From Halomonas sp. (lineage in GTDB: Bacteria; Pseudomonadota; Gammaproteobacteria; Pseudomonadales; Halomonadaceae): 64,000 bases of DNA. The DNA is taken from contig JAGYKP010000083.1 in NCBI GenBank assembly GCA_018401555.1, positions 79,481-143,480 on the forward strand. Direction: 5' to 3'. The notes beneath the pieces were generated by a model that saw only the letters and a program-made list of their open reading frames with translations, searched no databases and was not told the origin of the DNA. Of the stretch, positions 1 to 10,628 are shown in pieces. Each line of letters begins with the position of its first letter. The stretch's first letter is position 1. A program made the translations under genes and the position numbers.

Positions 1-171
1 CCGCTTGTTCATGATGCTCTCCTCTGCCATCCCGCGATGGCATGCAGGGCGGTAGGTGCCGCCAGATAAACCATGCGGGCTACCCACAGCCCGCTCCGGT
101 CCTGTCAGACTAGTCGAGAGCGGCGGGGTTGGCAGGGAGCAGGTGGTCGAGAAAGGAGAGGCCTGCGCCGC

Positions 172-1074
172 TCAACGCTCGCGCTGGGACTCGTGCCACT
201 CCTCGGCGGCCTCCTCCACCCCGGGCTCGTCGCCACGGTTGAGGGCCGCCTGGCGCTGGGCCTCCTCGTCGCGCACGTCGTCGATCACCGTCATCAGCTC
301 GTCGACATCGACGGGGGCGGTGTCGTGCACGAAGCGGCCGGTGAGGCGACTCTCCGGGTGCAGCTCGCCGGACTCGTAGAGCGCCCAGATCTCCTTGCCG
401 TAATCCGTGGCCAGCAGTTCCGGGGCGAAGCGGCCGAAGTAGCGGCGCATGTTGTCCACGTCGCGCTCGAACATCCACTCGGCGCTGTTATTGCCGGCGG
501 CATCCACCGCCTGGGGCAGGTCGATGATCACCGGGCCGTCGGCGGCCAGCAGCACGTTGAACTCGGAGAGGTCGCCGTGGATCAGGCCGGCACACAGCAT
601 CTTGACCACATCGGCCAGGATCTTGGCGTAGTGCTCGCGGGCCTCCTCGGCGCTCAGGGTCACGTCGTCCAGGCGCGGGGCGGTCAGCCCCTCGGCATCG
701 CTGATCATCTCCATCAGCAGCACGCCGTCGATGAAGCCGTAGGGCTTGGGCACCCGCACGTCCGCCGCGGCCAGCCGGTAGAGGGCATCCACCTCGGCGT
801 TGAGCCAGGCCTGCTCCTGCTCCTTCTGGCCGTAACGGGTCTTCTTGGCCATGGCCCGCGAGCGGCGGCTGTTGCGCTCGCGACGCCCCTCCTGGTACTG
901 CACGGCCTGCTTGAAGCTGCGCTGCTTGGCCTCCTTGAAGACCTTGGCGCAGCGCCGCTCCCCATGGGAGCGCACCACGTAGACCTGGGCTTCCTTGCCG
1001 CTCATCAGCTGGCTCTCGACCGCCTCGATCAGGCCGTCGTCCACCAGCGGCTGCAAGCGCTTGGGTATCTTCAT
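172..1074 (-). CDS. RIO1-type serine/threonine protein kinase family protein
   Basis: ORF MKIPKRLQPLVDDGLIEAV...; RIO features GKEAQVYVV, LIHGDLSEFNVLL, VIIDLPQAV. Confidence 0.85.
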   Translation of the reverse strand: MKIPKRLQPLVDDGLIEAVESQLMSGKEAQVYVVRSHGERRCAKVFKEAKQRSFKQAVQYQEGRRERNSRRSRAMAKKTRYGQKEQEQAWLNAEVDALYRLAAADVRVPKPYGFIDGVLLMEMISDAEGLTAPRLDDVTLSAEEAREHYAKILADVVKMLCAGLIHGDLSEFNVLLAADGPVIIDLPQAVDAAGNNSAEWMFERDVDNMRRYFGRFAPELLATDYGKEIWALYESGELHPESRLTGRFVHDTAPVDVDELMTVIDDVRDEEAQRQAALNRGDEPGVEEAAEEWHESQRER

Positions 1075-1114
1075 CTATCCTCCCGGTAGTGCCGAACCGT
1101 ATTGCCGATTCGGT

Positions 1115-2518
1115 TCAGCGGCTGATGCGCCGGGCGCGAAAGCTGCGCCCCTTTATCCTGCCATTAACCAGCCGCTCTAGGGCCTGGTCGGCCACCTCGC
1201 GCCGCACCGCCACGTAGGCGCTGTTGGCCAGCACCTTGATCCTGCCCACCTGGTCGCCGGCCAGCCCCGCCTCGCCGGTCAGGGCGCCGAGGATATCGCC
1301 GGGGCGCACCTTCTGCTTCTTGCCGCCGCCGATCTGCAGGGTCGCCATGGGGGGCTCCAGGGGCTCCCGGGAGAGTACCGAGCGCGGTGGCAGGCTGGCC
1401 TCCTCGAGGGGCTCGCCGAGGAACTCGGTGAGGCGCGCCAGCCGAAAGTCCTCGCCCTGGCTGACCAGGGTGCAGGCGATCCCCGCGCTGCCGGCCCGGC
1501 CGGTACGCCCAACGCGGTGAACGTGCACCTCCAGGTCCCGGGCGATATGGTAGTTGAACACCGCATCCAGCTCGGCGATATCGAGTCCGCGGGCGGCCAC
1601 GTCGGTGGCCACCAGGATCGAGGCGCTGCGGTTGGCGAACAGCACCAGCAGCCGGTCGCGGTCGGCCTGCTCCAGGTCGCCGTGCAGCGCCAGGGCACCG
1701 AAGCCTGCCGCCTCTAGCGCCTGGGCCACCTCGTCGGTCTCGCGCTTGGTGTTGCAGAACACCACGCTGGAGGCCGGGCGGAATTGCAGCAGCAGCCGGC
1801 ACAGCCCCTCCAGGCGCGCCTCGTCGCCGTCGGCGACCCGGTAGACCCGCTCGTGGATGCTGCTGGCGTCATGGGTCTCGGCCACTTCCACCGTCACCGG
1901 GTCGCGCATCAGCGCTGCGGCCACGGGGCGCACGGTGTCGGAGAAGGTGGCGCTGAACAGCAGCGTCTGACGGCGGGCAGGGGTCTCGGCGACGATCGCC
2001 TCCAGGCTCGCCTGGAAGCCCATGTCGAGCATGCGGTCCGCCTCGTCCAGCACCAGGGTCGCGAGCCCGTCAAGCGCAAGCGAGCCCTTGCGCAGGTGCT
2101 CCTCCACCCGGCCCGGGGTGCCCACCACGATATGCGCACCATGTTCCAGGGAGGCGAGCTGCGGGCCGAAGGGTGCGCCGCCGCACAGGGTCAGCACCTT
2201 GACGTTGGGCAGGCTGCGCGCCAGCCGGCGCAGCTCGCCAGCCACCTGGTCGGCCAGCTCCCGGGTCGGGCAGAGCACCAGCCCCTGCACCCGGAAGCTC
2301 GCCAGGGTCAGACGCGAGAGCAGCCCCAGGCCGAAGGCGGCGGTCTTGCCGGAGCCGGTCTTCGCCTGGGCGATCACGTCGCGGCCGGCCAGGATCGGCG
2401 GCAGGCTCTCGGCCTGGATCGGCGTCATGGCGGTGAAGCCCAGCGAGGCGAGGTTGTCGAGCAGCTCCGGCGCCAGCGGCAGCGCGGCGAAGGAGGCGTC
2501 GGAAGGGGTATCGGACAA
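1115..2518 (-). CDS. dbpA: DEAD-box ATP-dependent RNA helicase DbpA
   Basis: AKTGSGKTAAFGLG, DEADRMLDMGF, SATFSD, HRVGRTGRAG and DbpA-type RNA-binding C-terminus; start uncertain (TTG at 2518, or ATG further upstream, ORF to 2659). Confidence 0.85.
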   Translation of the reverse strand: MSDTPSDASFAALPLAPELLDNLASLGFTAMTPIQAESLPPILAGRDVIAQAKTGSGKTAAFGLGLLSRLTLASFRVQGLVLCPTRELADQVAGELRRLARSLPNVKVLTLCGGAPFGPQLASLEHGAHIVVGTPGRVEEHLRKGSLALDGLATLVLDEADRMLDMGFQASLEAIVAETPARRQTLLFSATFSDTVRPVAAALMRDPVTVEVAETHDASSIHERVYRVADGDEARLEGLCRLLLQFRPASSVVFCNTKRETDEVAQALEAAGFGALALHGDLEQADRDRLLVLFANRSASILVATDVAARGLDIAELDAVFNYHIARDLEVHVHRVGRTGRAGSAGIACTLVSQGEDFRLARLTEFLGEPLEEASLPPRSVLSREPLEPPMATLQIGGGKKQKVRPGDILGALTGEAGLAGDQVGRIKVLANSAYVAVRREVADQALERLVNGRIKGRSFRARRISR

Positions 2519-2772
2519 GGGAACATCCTGCAGAAAGGGGCAGCCAAGTGCAGCGGGCGAACCAGGGTCGTAAGCGAGCGACAGCGAGAGCCGAGCGGCA
2601 TGGGCCGGAGAAGAGGGAGATGGATGGCCTGCAGGATAACAGAAACCCGGCCACGCCACCGGACAATTCCCGCTCCCTGCGGGCCTGCGTCAAGACGCCA
2701 CCGTTGTGGCCCATCCGGCAGCCCCCAGCTATGCCATAGTGAAGTATCAGATTCCCAATCGAGGAGAGCCCG

Positions 2773-4240
2773 ATGCAGCAACGTGAGGTCGATATCGCGA
2801 TCATCGGCGCCGGCAGCGCCGGCCTGAGTGCCTGGCACGCCGCCAGCAAGCACAGCGACAGCGTGGTCTTGATCGAGGGCGGCGAGTACGGCACCACCTG
2901 CGCCCGGGTGGGCTGCATGCCCTCCAAGCTGCTGATCGCCGCCGCCGAGGCGGCCCACCAGGCCCGCGATGCCGGCGGCTTCGGCATCAAGGTGAGCGGC
3001 GTCGAGGTGGACGGCCGCGCGGTGATGGCGCGGCTCAAGCAGGAGCGCGACGGCTTCGTGGGGCGGGTATTCAAGTCGATGCAGCGCATCCCCGAGGCCA
3101 ACCGCCTGCAGGGCCACGCCCGCTTCGAGGATCCACACACCCTGCGGGTGGGCGAGCACACCCGGGTCAAGGCCCGCAATATCGTCATCGCCACCGGCTC
3201 GCGGGCCAGCTGGCCGAAGATGTTCGACGCGGCAGGCGACCGGCTGCTCATCAACGACGACGTCTTCGAGTGGGACGACCTGCCCGAGTCCATCGCGGTA
3301 TTCGGCCCCGGCGTGATCGGCCTGGAGCTGGGCCAGGCACTGCACCGCCTGGGAGTGCGCCTGCGGGTGTTCGGCGTGGGTGGCGCCCTGGGCCCGTTCC
3401 GCGATGCCAAGGTGCGCGAGGCGGCCGACGCTACCTTCAACGAGGAGTTCTACGTCGATCCCGACGCCCGGGTGGAGAAGATCGAGCGCGACGGCGATGC
3501 CGTGGTGATCACCTTCATCGAGCGCGACAGCGGCGAGACCCTGACCGAGCGCTTCGACTTCCTGCTGACCGCCACCGGCCGGCGCCCCAACGTCGACCGC
3601 CTGGACCTGGAGAACGCCGACCTCGCCCTCGACGACAAGGGCGTGCCGCACTTCAACCGCTTCACCCTGCAGTGCCGCAACGCCGATGACGGCCCCAGCC
3701 ATGTGTTTATCGCCGGCGACGCCAACCAGGAGCTGCCGCTGCTCCACGAGGCCAACAGCGAGGGGCGAATCGCCGGCGACAATGCCGGGCGCTTCCCCGA
3801 GTTGCGCGCCGGGCGGCGCAACGTGCCCTTGGCCATCGTCTTCAGCGAGCCACAGATGGCCACCGTGGGCGAGGGCTATGCCGAAATCGAGAAGCGCCTG
3901 GGCGGCTGCGACTGCCTGGCCGTGGGCGAGGCCTCCTTCGCCGACCAGGGCCGCGCCGTGGTGATGCGCCAGAACCGCGGCCTGATGCGTCTCTACGCCG
4001 AACACGGCTCCGGCCAGTTCCTCGGCGCCGAACTGTTCGGCCCGCGGGTGGAGCATATGGCGCACCTGCTGGCCTCGGGCGCTGGAGCAGAAGCTCAGCA
4101 TAAGCGAGATGCTGGCCATGCCCTGGTACCACCCGGTGCTGGAGGAGGGGCTGCGCAGCGCCCTGCACGACCTCAACGCCAACCTGCAGCTCGGCCCGGC
4201 GATCACCGAGCGCTGCATGGAGTGCGGCCCCGGCGACTGA
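2773..4240 (+). CDS. Dihydrolipoyl dehydrogenase / pyridine nucleotide-disulfide oxidoreductase; frameshift near 4075-4085
   Basis: IAIIGAGSAGLSA, GGEYGTTCARVGCMPSK, FIAGDANQ. After HLLAS the C-terminus continues in another frame as WALEQKLSISEMLAMPWYHPVLEEGLRSALHDLN...ECGPGD*. Confidence 0.85.
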
Positions 4241-4257
4241 CCGCCTCCTCGAATGCG

Positions 4258-4286
4258 AAAGGCCCGGGGCAGCGTCCCGGGCCTTT
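4258..4286 (+). terminator. Intrinsic terminator-like hairpin after lpd-like gene
   Basis: AAAGGCCCGGG-GCAGCGT-CCCGGGCCTTT, 11 bp perfect stem. Confidence 0.7.
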
Positions 4287-4310
4287 CAGGTGAAAGCGAC
4301 CTCCCGGGAC

Positions 4311-4703
4311 TCAGCCCAGCGCCGCACGCAGCTTCTCGGCCGCCGCCGCCAGGTCAGCCGACTCGGCCATCGGCAGGTTCTCCACCTGGATATCGCTCAT
4401 CGCATCCAGCGGCGTCAGGTGGACATGCACATGGGGCACCTCCAGACCGACGATCAGCATACCCACGCGCTGGCAGGGGAAGGCCTGCTTGATCGCCTTG
4501 GCCATGCGCCGCGACACCGTCATCAGGTGCTGATAGAGCGACTCGGGCAGGTCATCCCAGTGATCGACCTCCTCGCGGGGAATCACCAGCACGTGGCCGG
4601 GCTTCATCGGCTGGATGGTCATGATGACCACGCACTGGTCATCCTCGTGCACGAAGTGTCCCGGGATCTCGCCCTGCATGATACGGGTAAAGATGCTGGC
4701 CAT
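4311..4703 (-). CDS. HIT family protein
   Basis: Histidine triad HVHVHLTP and MKPGHVLVIPRE. Confidence 0.9.
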   Translation of the reverse strand: MASIFTRIMQGEIPGHFVHEDDQCVVIMTIQPMKPGHVLVIPREEVDHWDDLPESLYQHLMTVSRRMAKAIKQAFPCQRVGMLIVGLEVPHVHVHLTPLDAMSDIQVENLPMAESADLAAAAEKLRAALG

Positions 4704-4851
4704 GGTGCCCTCCTGGCGATAGCGGGTAAGTAGTGACTAACGTCGACTGCAGCGACGGCGGCAATCCGGTATGCTGGTCTAGGCAGTACCGCACGACCAA
4801 GGAGCAGAATACACGATCGATCATTCAATCCAAGCCAGCACGGAGGTTCAC

Positions 4852-5169
4852 ATGAAGGTCTATAAACCTGAATGGCGGTGCACGTTTAGCGTAAACGAAG
4901 GCGCGGATGACACGGCCGGCTGGAAGGAGCGGATCGCCTGGCAGCTGCGCGATTTCGCCGACCGGCTGGAAGGTGGCGGCAGGACCCTGAAGATCGACTG
5001 CGATGTGGTCCCGGCAGTGAGCCGGGAGGATGTGGATACCTGTCTGGGCAAGGGCTTCGCCGTGACCCAGGGGCTGCTCACCCAGCTCGCTCACCAGGCG
5101 GCCTGTGAGGACGTGATGCGTGATGCCAAGGCAGAGCTGTTCGAGGAGGAGGACGTCTCGCGACACTGA
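4852..5169 (+). CDS. Hypothetical protein
   Basis: ORF of 105 aa with plausible RBS (ggaggttcac) and a terminator downstream. Confidence 0.6.
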   Translation: MKVYKPEWRCTFSVNEGADDTAGWKERIAWQLRDFADRLEGGGRTLKIDCDVVPAVSREDVDTCLGKGFAVTQGLLTQLAHQAACEDVMRDAKAELFEEEDVSRH

Positions 5170-5189
5170 GCTCGCCTCTCCTCCTGCCA

Positions 5190-5223
5190 CACCCCGGGCT
5201 GCCGTTCAGCTCGGGGTGTTTTC
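5190..5223 (+). terminator. Rho-independent terminator
   Basis: CACCCCGGGCT...AGCTCGGGGTG followed by TTTT. Confidence 0.7.
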
Positions 5224-5338
5224 GTTCCAGGCCTCAACTCCGCCGTTGACAGCGCCCGCCACTGCAACCTATGCATATAACAAAGGCATCCGCCTTTTCC
5301 CGGCGCTACCGGGCTCCACGTTCGCCAAGGATGCTGTC

Positions 5339-5596
5339 ATGGACACCATGCCCAGCCACCCGCTAACGCCATCCGAACTCATCGACCAGCCGCTGCCCAG
5401 CCCACATGTGCCCGCCGCCTGCCTCGGCTTCGATGCCGCACTCGCCCGCCGCCTGGCCCTGGCCAAGGCCCGCCTCGACCGCCTGGAACACGACCCCGAC
5501 TCCCGCGACCTGAGCGCCCTGGGTGCGGCGCGCATCGAGTTCGCCCAGGCCTCCCGCGCCGTTGCCGACGAGCTGCTGGCCCGCGGCCCGGGCTGA
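5339..5596 (+). CDS. Hypothetical protein
   Basis: ORF MDTMPSHPLTPSELIDQPL..., 85 aa. Confidence 0.45.
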   Translation: MDTMPSHPLTPSELIDQPLPSPHVPAACLGFDAALARRLALAKARLDRLEHDPDSRDLSALGAARIEFAQASRAVADELLARGPG

Positions 5597-5698
5597 TCGC
5601 CCCGGCCGACAGGAAGAGGCCGCAGCCCCGGAGGCCGGGATGCGCGGCGCCCGCAGGCATGGCATCCTCGGGGCCTCCATCGCCGCCGGACTGCCTCC

Positions 5699-6590
5699 AT
5701 GTCGCTCGCCATCAGCCTGATCGCCCCCTCATCCATCACCGACGACGACGCCGTGGCACGCGGCATCCGGGGCTGGAATCGCTGGGCGTCAGGGTGCACT
5801 GCCCCGAACCGCTGCAGCGCCCCTGCCGCTACCTGGCCGGCTCCCGCGAGTGGCGCCTGGCCCAGCTGCATGCCGCCTACGACGACCCCGAGACCCGGGC
5901 GGTGTGGGCGATCCGCGGCGGCTACGGTGCCGCCCAGCTGCTCGACGGCATCGACTGGGCACGGCTTGCCGCCAACCCCAGCCGCTGGTCGGCTACTCCG
6001 ACGTCACCGTGCTCCTCGACCACTGGCACCGTCACGGCCTGCCGGCCATCCACGGCCCGGTGGTCAAGGCCGCCGGCGGCCTGCTCGACGCCCATGACGA
6101 GAGCGAGGAGTACGGAGTACTTCGGCGCCAGCTCCGCGAGACCCTGGCGCTGATCGACGGCCCCACCGCCCTCGACTATCCCATTGCCGGCTGGGACAAG
6201 GCCCCGGGCACGCTCACAGGCCCCCTGGTCGGCGGCAACCTCACCACCCTCGCCAGCCTGGTGGGCACCCCCGCCGCCTTCAGCGCCCCGGAGGGGGCCC
6301 TGGTGATCCTCGAGGATGTCGGCGAGCCCTGGTATCGCCTGGAGCGTGCGCTCTGGCAGCTGGTGCAGGGCGGTGCCCTGGACCGGGCCGCCGCGGTGTG
6401 TCTGGGCACCTTCGAGGGCTGCCCTCCCTGGGGCAACGAACGGCTCGAGGCGATCCCCGCCGAGACCCTGGTACCGCTGGGCCTGCCGCTCTACCACGGC
6501 CTGCCCATCGGCCATGGGCTGCACAACCGCCCCTGGCGCTACGGCGCCATCGGGCATATCGGCCAGGGCCAACTCGCCGTCGAGGCGTGA
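5699..6590 (+). CDS. S66 family LD-carboxypeptidase; two frameshifts (about 5775 and 5985)
   Basis: Split over three frames: MSLAISLIAPSS / VHCPEPLQRPCRYLAGSREWRLAQLHAAYDDPETRAVWAIRGGYGAAQLLDGIDW / VGYSDVTVLLDHWHRHGLPAIHGPV...LVGGNLTTLASLVGTP... Confidence 0.75.
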
Positions 6591-6802
6591 CGCCAGGGCT
6601 ACCGAAGGCCGGCCCGGTGCCCTGCGGGAGAGTCCTTGCATAAGTTTGTCGCGATCTAGCGCCCATCGTCGCCCATCTTCGAGATCGCTTGCGTGGCCAC
6701 CGGTGAGTGGTTACTATTTGTGCAACGCAGCGGGGGAGCGCCCCGTCCTCATTGCATCGTGCAAGCACACATCGCCATAGCGAGAACCATGAGGTAACAC
6801 CG

Positions 6803-7174
6803 ATGGGAACCCGATCGCCCCTGTTCCTGACCTGCTGTCTGGCAGGCCTCCTGACCCTCGGCACTGTAACGACTGCCAGCGCCGAGACTCAGAAGGGATA
6901 CGCCTCCTACTACGCCGACAAGTTCCAGGGCCGTACCACCGCCAGTGGCGCGCCCTTCGACCAGAATCAGCTCACCGCCGCCCACCGCCACCTGCCCTTC
7001 GGCACCGAGGTGGTGGTAAAGCGTCCGGACACCGGCCAGGAGGTCAAGGTGGTGATCAATGACCGCGGCCCCTTCGTGAAGGGGCGCATCATCGACCTCT
7101 CCAAGCGTGCCGCCAAGAAGCTGGGCCTGCTCAACCGCGGCGTGGCCCCGGTGATGATCACCCAGATCAACTGA
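6803..7174 (+). CDS. Septal ring lytic transglycosylase RlpA-like (DPBB) protein
   Basis: Signal peptide then GYASYYADKFQGRTTASGAPFDQNQLTAAHRHLPFGTEVVV, VINDRGPF, IDLSKRAAKKLG. Confidence 0.9.
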   Translation: MGTRSPLFLTCCLAGLLTLGTVTTASAETQKGYASYYADKFQGRTTASGAPFDQNQLTAAHRHLPFGTEVVVKRPDTGQEVKVVINDRGPFVKGRIIDLSKRAAKKLGLLNRGVAPVMITQIN

Positions 7175-7799
7175 CCCCCGCCATGGCGGGCGGCATTCCC
7201 GCACCGCTCGCCAGGTGCACCGCGATGGCAGCCATCATCACCCCGATGGCGCCATCGATGGCCCGCCACGCCGCCGGCTTCTTCAGCCACGGCGCCAGCG
7301 CCGCCCCACCCCAGGCCAGCAGGCTGAACCACAGGATCGATGCCGACCCCGCTCCGGCCAGGAAGGCCGCGGTGCTGCTTTGCTGTGCCCCCACCGCCGG
7401 AATCAGCAGCAGGGTATCCAGGTAGACCTGAGGATTGAGCAGGGTCACCGCCAGGGTGGCCAGGATCACTCGACGTCGCCCCGGTGCCGCTACCGCCTCG
7501 CCATCCAGCCCCTGGCGCCCGGTGGCCGCCCGCCACAGTGCCTGGGCGGCCAGCCAGGTAAGAAACACCACACCGGCCCAGCGCATCGCCTCCATGGCCT
7601 GGGGCACCGTCAGCAGCAGCGCCGAGACACCAAGCATGCCCGCGCTGAACAGCAGCAGGTCGCTGGCCATGCACAGCCCCGCCGACCACCAGTGATACTC
7701 ACGACGAATGGCCAGCCCCAGCACATAGGCGTTCTGCGCCCCAATCGCCATGATAATCCCGCCGCACACCACCAGCCCGGTCAGATAGCTCTCCAGCAT
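7167..7799 (-). CDS. argO: LysE/ArgO family amino-acid (arginine) exporter
   Basis: IMAIGAQNAYVLGLAIRREYHW, TLLNPQVYLDTLLLIPAVG; divergent from an ArgP-like regulator. Confidence 0.85.
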   Translation of the reverse strand: MLESYLTGLVVCGGIIMAIGAQNAYVLGLAIRREYHWWSAGLCMASDLLLFSAGMLGVSALLLTVPQAMEAMRWAGVVFLTWLAAQALWRAATGRQGLDGEAVAAPGRRRVILATLAVTLLNPQVYLDTLLLIPAVGAQQSSTAAFLAGAGSASILWFSLLAWGGAALAPWLKKPAAWRAIDGAIGVMMAAIAVHLASGAGMPPAMAGVS

Positions 7800-7936
7800 T
7801 GGCCCTGCTCCGTCGCGTTATCGATGGCGGCCAGCGTAGCCGATGCCAACCATACGCAAAAATCATCCTGTTAATGCAGCATCAGTTTTTCTTATGCTCA
7901 TGTTATAAGATCAGGGCCCGAAAAGGAGACCTTGCG

Positions 7937-8806
7937 ATGCTGGACTACAAGCTGCTGGAGGCACTGACGGCGGTGGTGGAGTGCGGCGGCTTCGAGCGCG
8001 CCGGTGAGGCGCTGGGGCTGTCGCAGTCGGCAGTCTCCCAGCGCATCCGCTCGCTGGAGGTGCGCCTGGGCCAGCCGGTGCTGGTGCGCACCCCGGCCCT
8101 GGCGCCCACGCCGGTGGGCCGGCGGCTGCTCAACCACGCCCGGCGCGTGCAGCTGCTGGAGCGCGATCTGCGCCAGGCGCTGCCAACACTTACGAGCGAG
8201 GCCCCGCGACTGCGCATCGCGGTGAATGCCGACAGCCTGGCCACCTGGTGGGCCCAGGCCATCGGTGCGCTGTGTCGGGAGGAAGGCGTGGTGCTCGACC
8301 TGGTGGTGGAGGATCAGGACGTCGGCCTGCGCCGGCTACGCGACGGCGACGTGGCCGCCTGCCTGTGTGCCAGCCCGCAACCCGTTGCCGGCGCCCGCGC
8401 CCCGCCGCTGGGCCACATGAGCTACCTGCCGCTGGCCACGCCCGCCTATCGCGAACGCCACTTCCCGGCAGGCCCCACGGCCGAGGCCTTCCGGCGCGCC
8501 CCGGCCATCGTCTTCGGGCCCCACGACCAGCTCCAGCACCGCTTCCTGGCCAGCTGCGGCTACCACGGCCCCTTCCCCTACCACCTCTGCCCCGCCTCCG
8601 AGGGTTTCGTCAGGCTGGCCCTGGCCGGCATGGGCTACGGCATGATCCCGCGGATGCAGGTAGAAAGGCAGCTTGAGCACGGAGAGCTGGTCAGCATCGC
8701 CCCGGGGCAGGCACTGGAGGTCCCGCTCTACTGGCACAGCTGGCGCCACAGCGGAAAGCTGATCGAGCGGCTGACCGACGCCCTGGGCGCGGTCAGCCTT
8801 ACCTGA
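7937..8806 (+). CDS. argP: LysR family regulator ArgP/IciA-like
   Basis: MLDYKLLEALTAVVECGGFERAGEALGLSQSAVSQRIRSLE; next to argO. Confidence 0.85.
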   Translation: MLDYKLLEALTAVVECGGFERAGEALGLSQSAVSQRIRSLEVRLGQPVLVRTPALAPTPVGRRLLNHARRVQLLERDLRQALPTLTSEAPRLRIAVNADSLATWWAQAIGALCREEGVVLDLVVEDQDVGLRRLRDGDVAACLCASPQPVAGARAPPLGHMSYLPLATPAYRERHFPAGPTAEAFRRAPAIVFGPHDQLQHRFLASCGYHGPFPYHLCPASEGFVRLALAGMGYGMIPRMQVERQLEHGELVSIAPGQALEVPLYWHSWRHSGKLIERLTDALGAVSLT

Positions 8807-8818
8807 AGGGACGCACGA

Positions 8819-9694
8819 CTACTGCTCGGTGCCGACCTTGTCCTGGGTCTGCGTCTCGAAGTCGCTGGCGGCGTGGCGCTCATGGAGCTGCATCTCCGGC
8901 TCGCCGAAGGTGCGGTTGACCATGCGGCCGCGCTGCACCGCCGGGCGAGCATCGATCTCCCTCGCCCAGCGCTGCACGTGGGTATACTCCTGCACCTGCA
9001 GGAACTCGCCGGCGTCGTAGAGCCGCCCCAGCACCAGCTGGCCGTACCAGGGCCAGTTGGCGATATCGGCGATGGTGTAGGCGTCACCGGCCAGGTAGCA
9101 GTTGTCGGCCAGGTGGCGATCCAGCACGTCGAGCTGGCGCTTGGTCTCCATGGCGTAGCGGTCGATGGGGTATTCGAGCTTCTCCGGCGCATAGGCGTAG
9201 AAGTGGCCGAAGCCGCCGCCCAGGAAGGGCACGCTGCCCATCTGCCAGAACAGCCAGTTGAGGGTCTCGGTGCGGGTGGCGTGATCGCCGGACAGGAACT
9301 CGCCGAACTTCTCCGCCAGATAGAGCAGGATGGCGCCGGACTCGAACACCCGGGTCGGCGGCTGGGTGGAGTGGTCCATCAGCGCCGGGATCTTGGAGTT
9401 GGGGTTCACCTCGACGAAGCCGCTGCCGAACTGGTCGCCGTCGCCGATGCGGATCAGCCAGGCATCGTACTCGGCATCCTTGTGGCCCAGCGCCAGCAGC
9501 TCCTCGAACATCGCCGTGACCTTGACCCCGTTGGGTGTGCCCATGGAGTAGAGCTGGAAGGGGTGCTTGCCGACCGGAAGCGGTTTCTCGTGGGTGGCCC
9601 CGGCCACCGGGCGGTTGATGCTGGCGAAGGCGCCACCGCTCGGCTGCTCCCATTTCCACACCTTCGGCGGCACATACTGGTTCTGGTCGCTCAT
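8819..9694 (-). CDS. yghU: Glutathione-dependent disulfide-bond oxidoreductase (YghU-like GST)
   Basis: MSDQNQYVPPKVWKWEQPSGGAFASINRPVAGATHEKPLPVGKHPFQLYSMGTPNGVKVT. Confidence 0.88.
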   Translation of the reverse strand: MSDQNQYVPPKVWKWEQPSGGAFASINRPVAGATHEKPLPVGKHPFQLYSMGTPNGVKVTAMFEELLALGHKDAEYDAWLIRIGDGDQFGSGFVEVNPNSKIPALMDHSTQPPTRVFESGAILLYLAEKFGEFLSGDHATRTETLNWLFWQMGSVPFLGGGFGHFYAYAPEKLEYPIDRYAMETKRQLDVLDRHLADNCYLAGDAYTIADIANWPWYGQLVLGRLYDAGEFLQVQEYTHVQRWAREIDARPAVQRGRMVNRTFGEPEMQLHERHAASDFETQTQDKVGTEQ

Positions 9695-9960
9695 GCTGAC
9701 TCCTGGTTGCGAAGCCGCCCCGGCTATCGGCGGCGGCGTGTGAGGCTCCGACAAACGATAGCGGGTTAAGGTTTCGGATTCGAGCCAGCGACAGTGTTCG
9801 AGGAGTCATCAACCTACGTTGTTCACGCATATGCGTGGCGGCGAGTGCCTACATCAGATGTAGGAAAAAGCGGACAAACGGCCCCAGGGGCTTGGCTACG
9901 GTGAAAGAACCACTTCACCAACTTCGCACCAAAGCAAGGAGACATCTCCGGGAGGGCCCC

Positions 9961-10506
9961 ATGCGCCTCGCACCCTCACCCTGCCGCGGCACACTCCGCA
10001 CTCACGTCGGCCTGACGCTGATCGAGCTGATTGTGGCCATCGCCGTCGCCGTGATCCTCTTCACTTGGGCGATACCCAGCTTCCAGCAGTTCACCGCCCG
10101 CAACGAGGTGGCGGCGGAGGTGATGCGGATCCGAACGGCGCTGGCACTTGCCAGGAATACGGCGGTGGCGCGACGTACGAAAATCTCAATATGTCCTCGA
10201 CCGTCTCCAGACAGTGAAGTTTGCAACTTTAAAGATTGGTCGCATCCACTCGTAGTAATGGATGGTCAAATAGAGAGTGGTGATTTGACTGATGGTAACC
10301 TGCTGAAAGTTTTAGAAGCGAGCAAGGGTCCTACCGTGACATTCAATCGTAGCTACCCCGTACGCTATCAGACCACTGGCTGGGCACGAGGACATAACGG
10401 CACCTTCGAGATCTGCGGGCGCCACGGTGAGGGAGTGAAGATCATTGTCAGCAGTATGGGGCGGGCCCGAGTCGGCGATGTGACCGATGGCATTCCAGAT
10501 TGCTGA
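9961..10506 (+). CDS. GspH/FimT family pseudopilin
   Basis: Type IV pilin N-terminus GLTLIELIVAIAVAVILFTWAIPSFQQF, FSxxG-like C-terminal motif IIVSSMGRARVGD. Confidence 0.75.
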   Translation: MRLAPSPCRGTLRTHVGLTLIELIVAIAVAVILFTWAIPSFQQFTARNEVAAEVMRIRTALALARNTAVARRTKISICPRPSPDSEVCNFKDWSHPLVVMDGQIESGDLTDGNLLKVLEASKGPTVTFNRSYPVRYQTTGWARGHNGTFEICGRHGEGVKIIVSSMGRARVGDVTDGIPDC

Positions 10507-10628
10507 ACCCACACCACATGGAACATATAACACCACTTTCTCCGAGGCATGTAAAAAATTTAAAACAGCAACCCGAGCTCCATCCCGGGCTGACTCAGAA
10601 AATTAAAGCACTCAAAGAGAAATAGACC

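Noticed and set aside
1-12. Possible minus-strand gene start (ATGAACAAGCGG) at the left edge
   Set aside because: Only four codons visible; cannot be identified.
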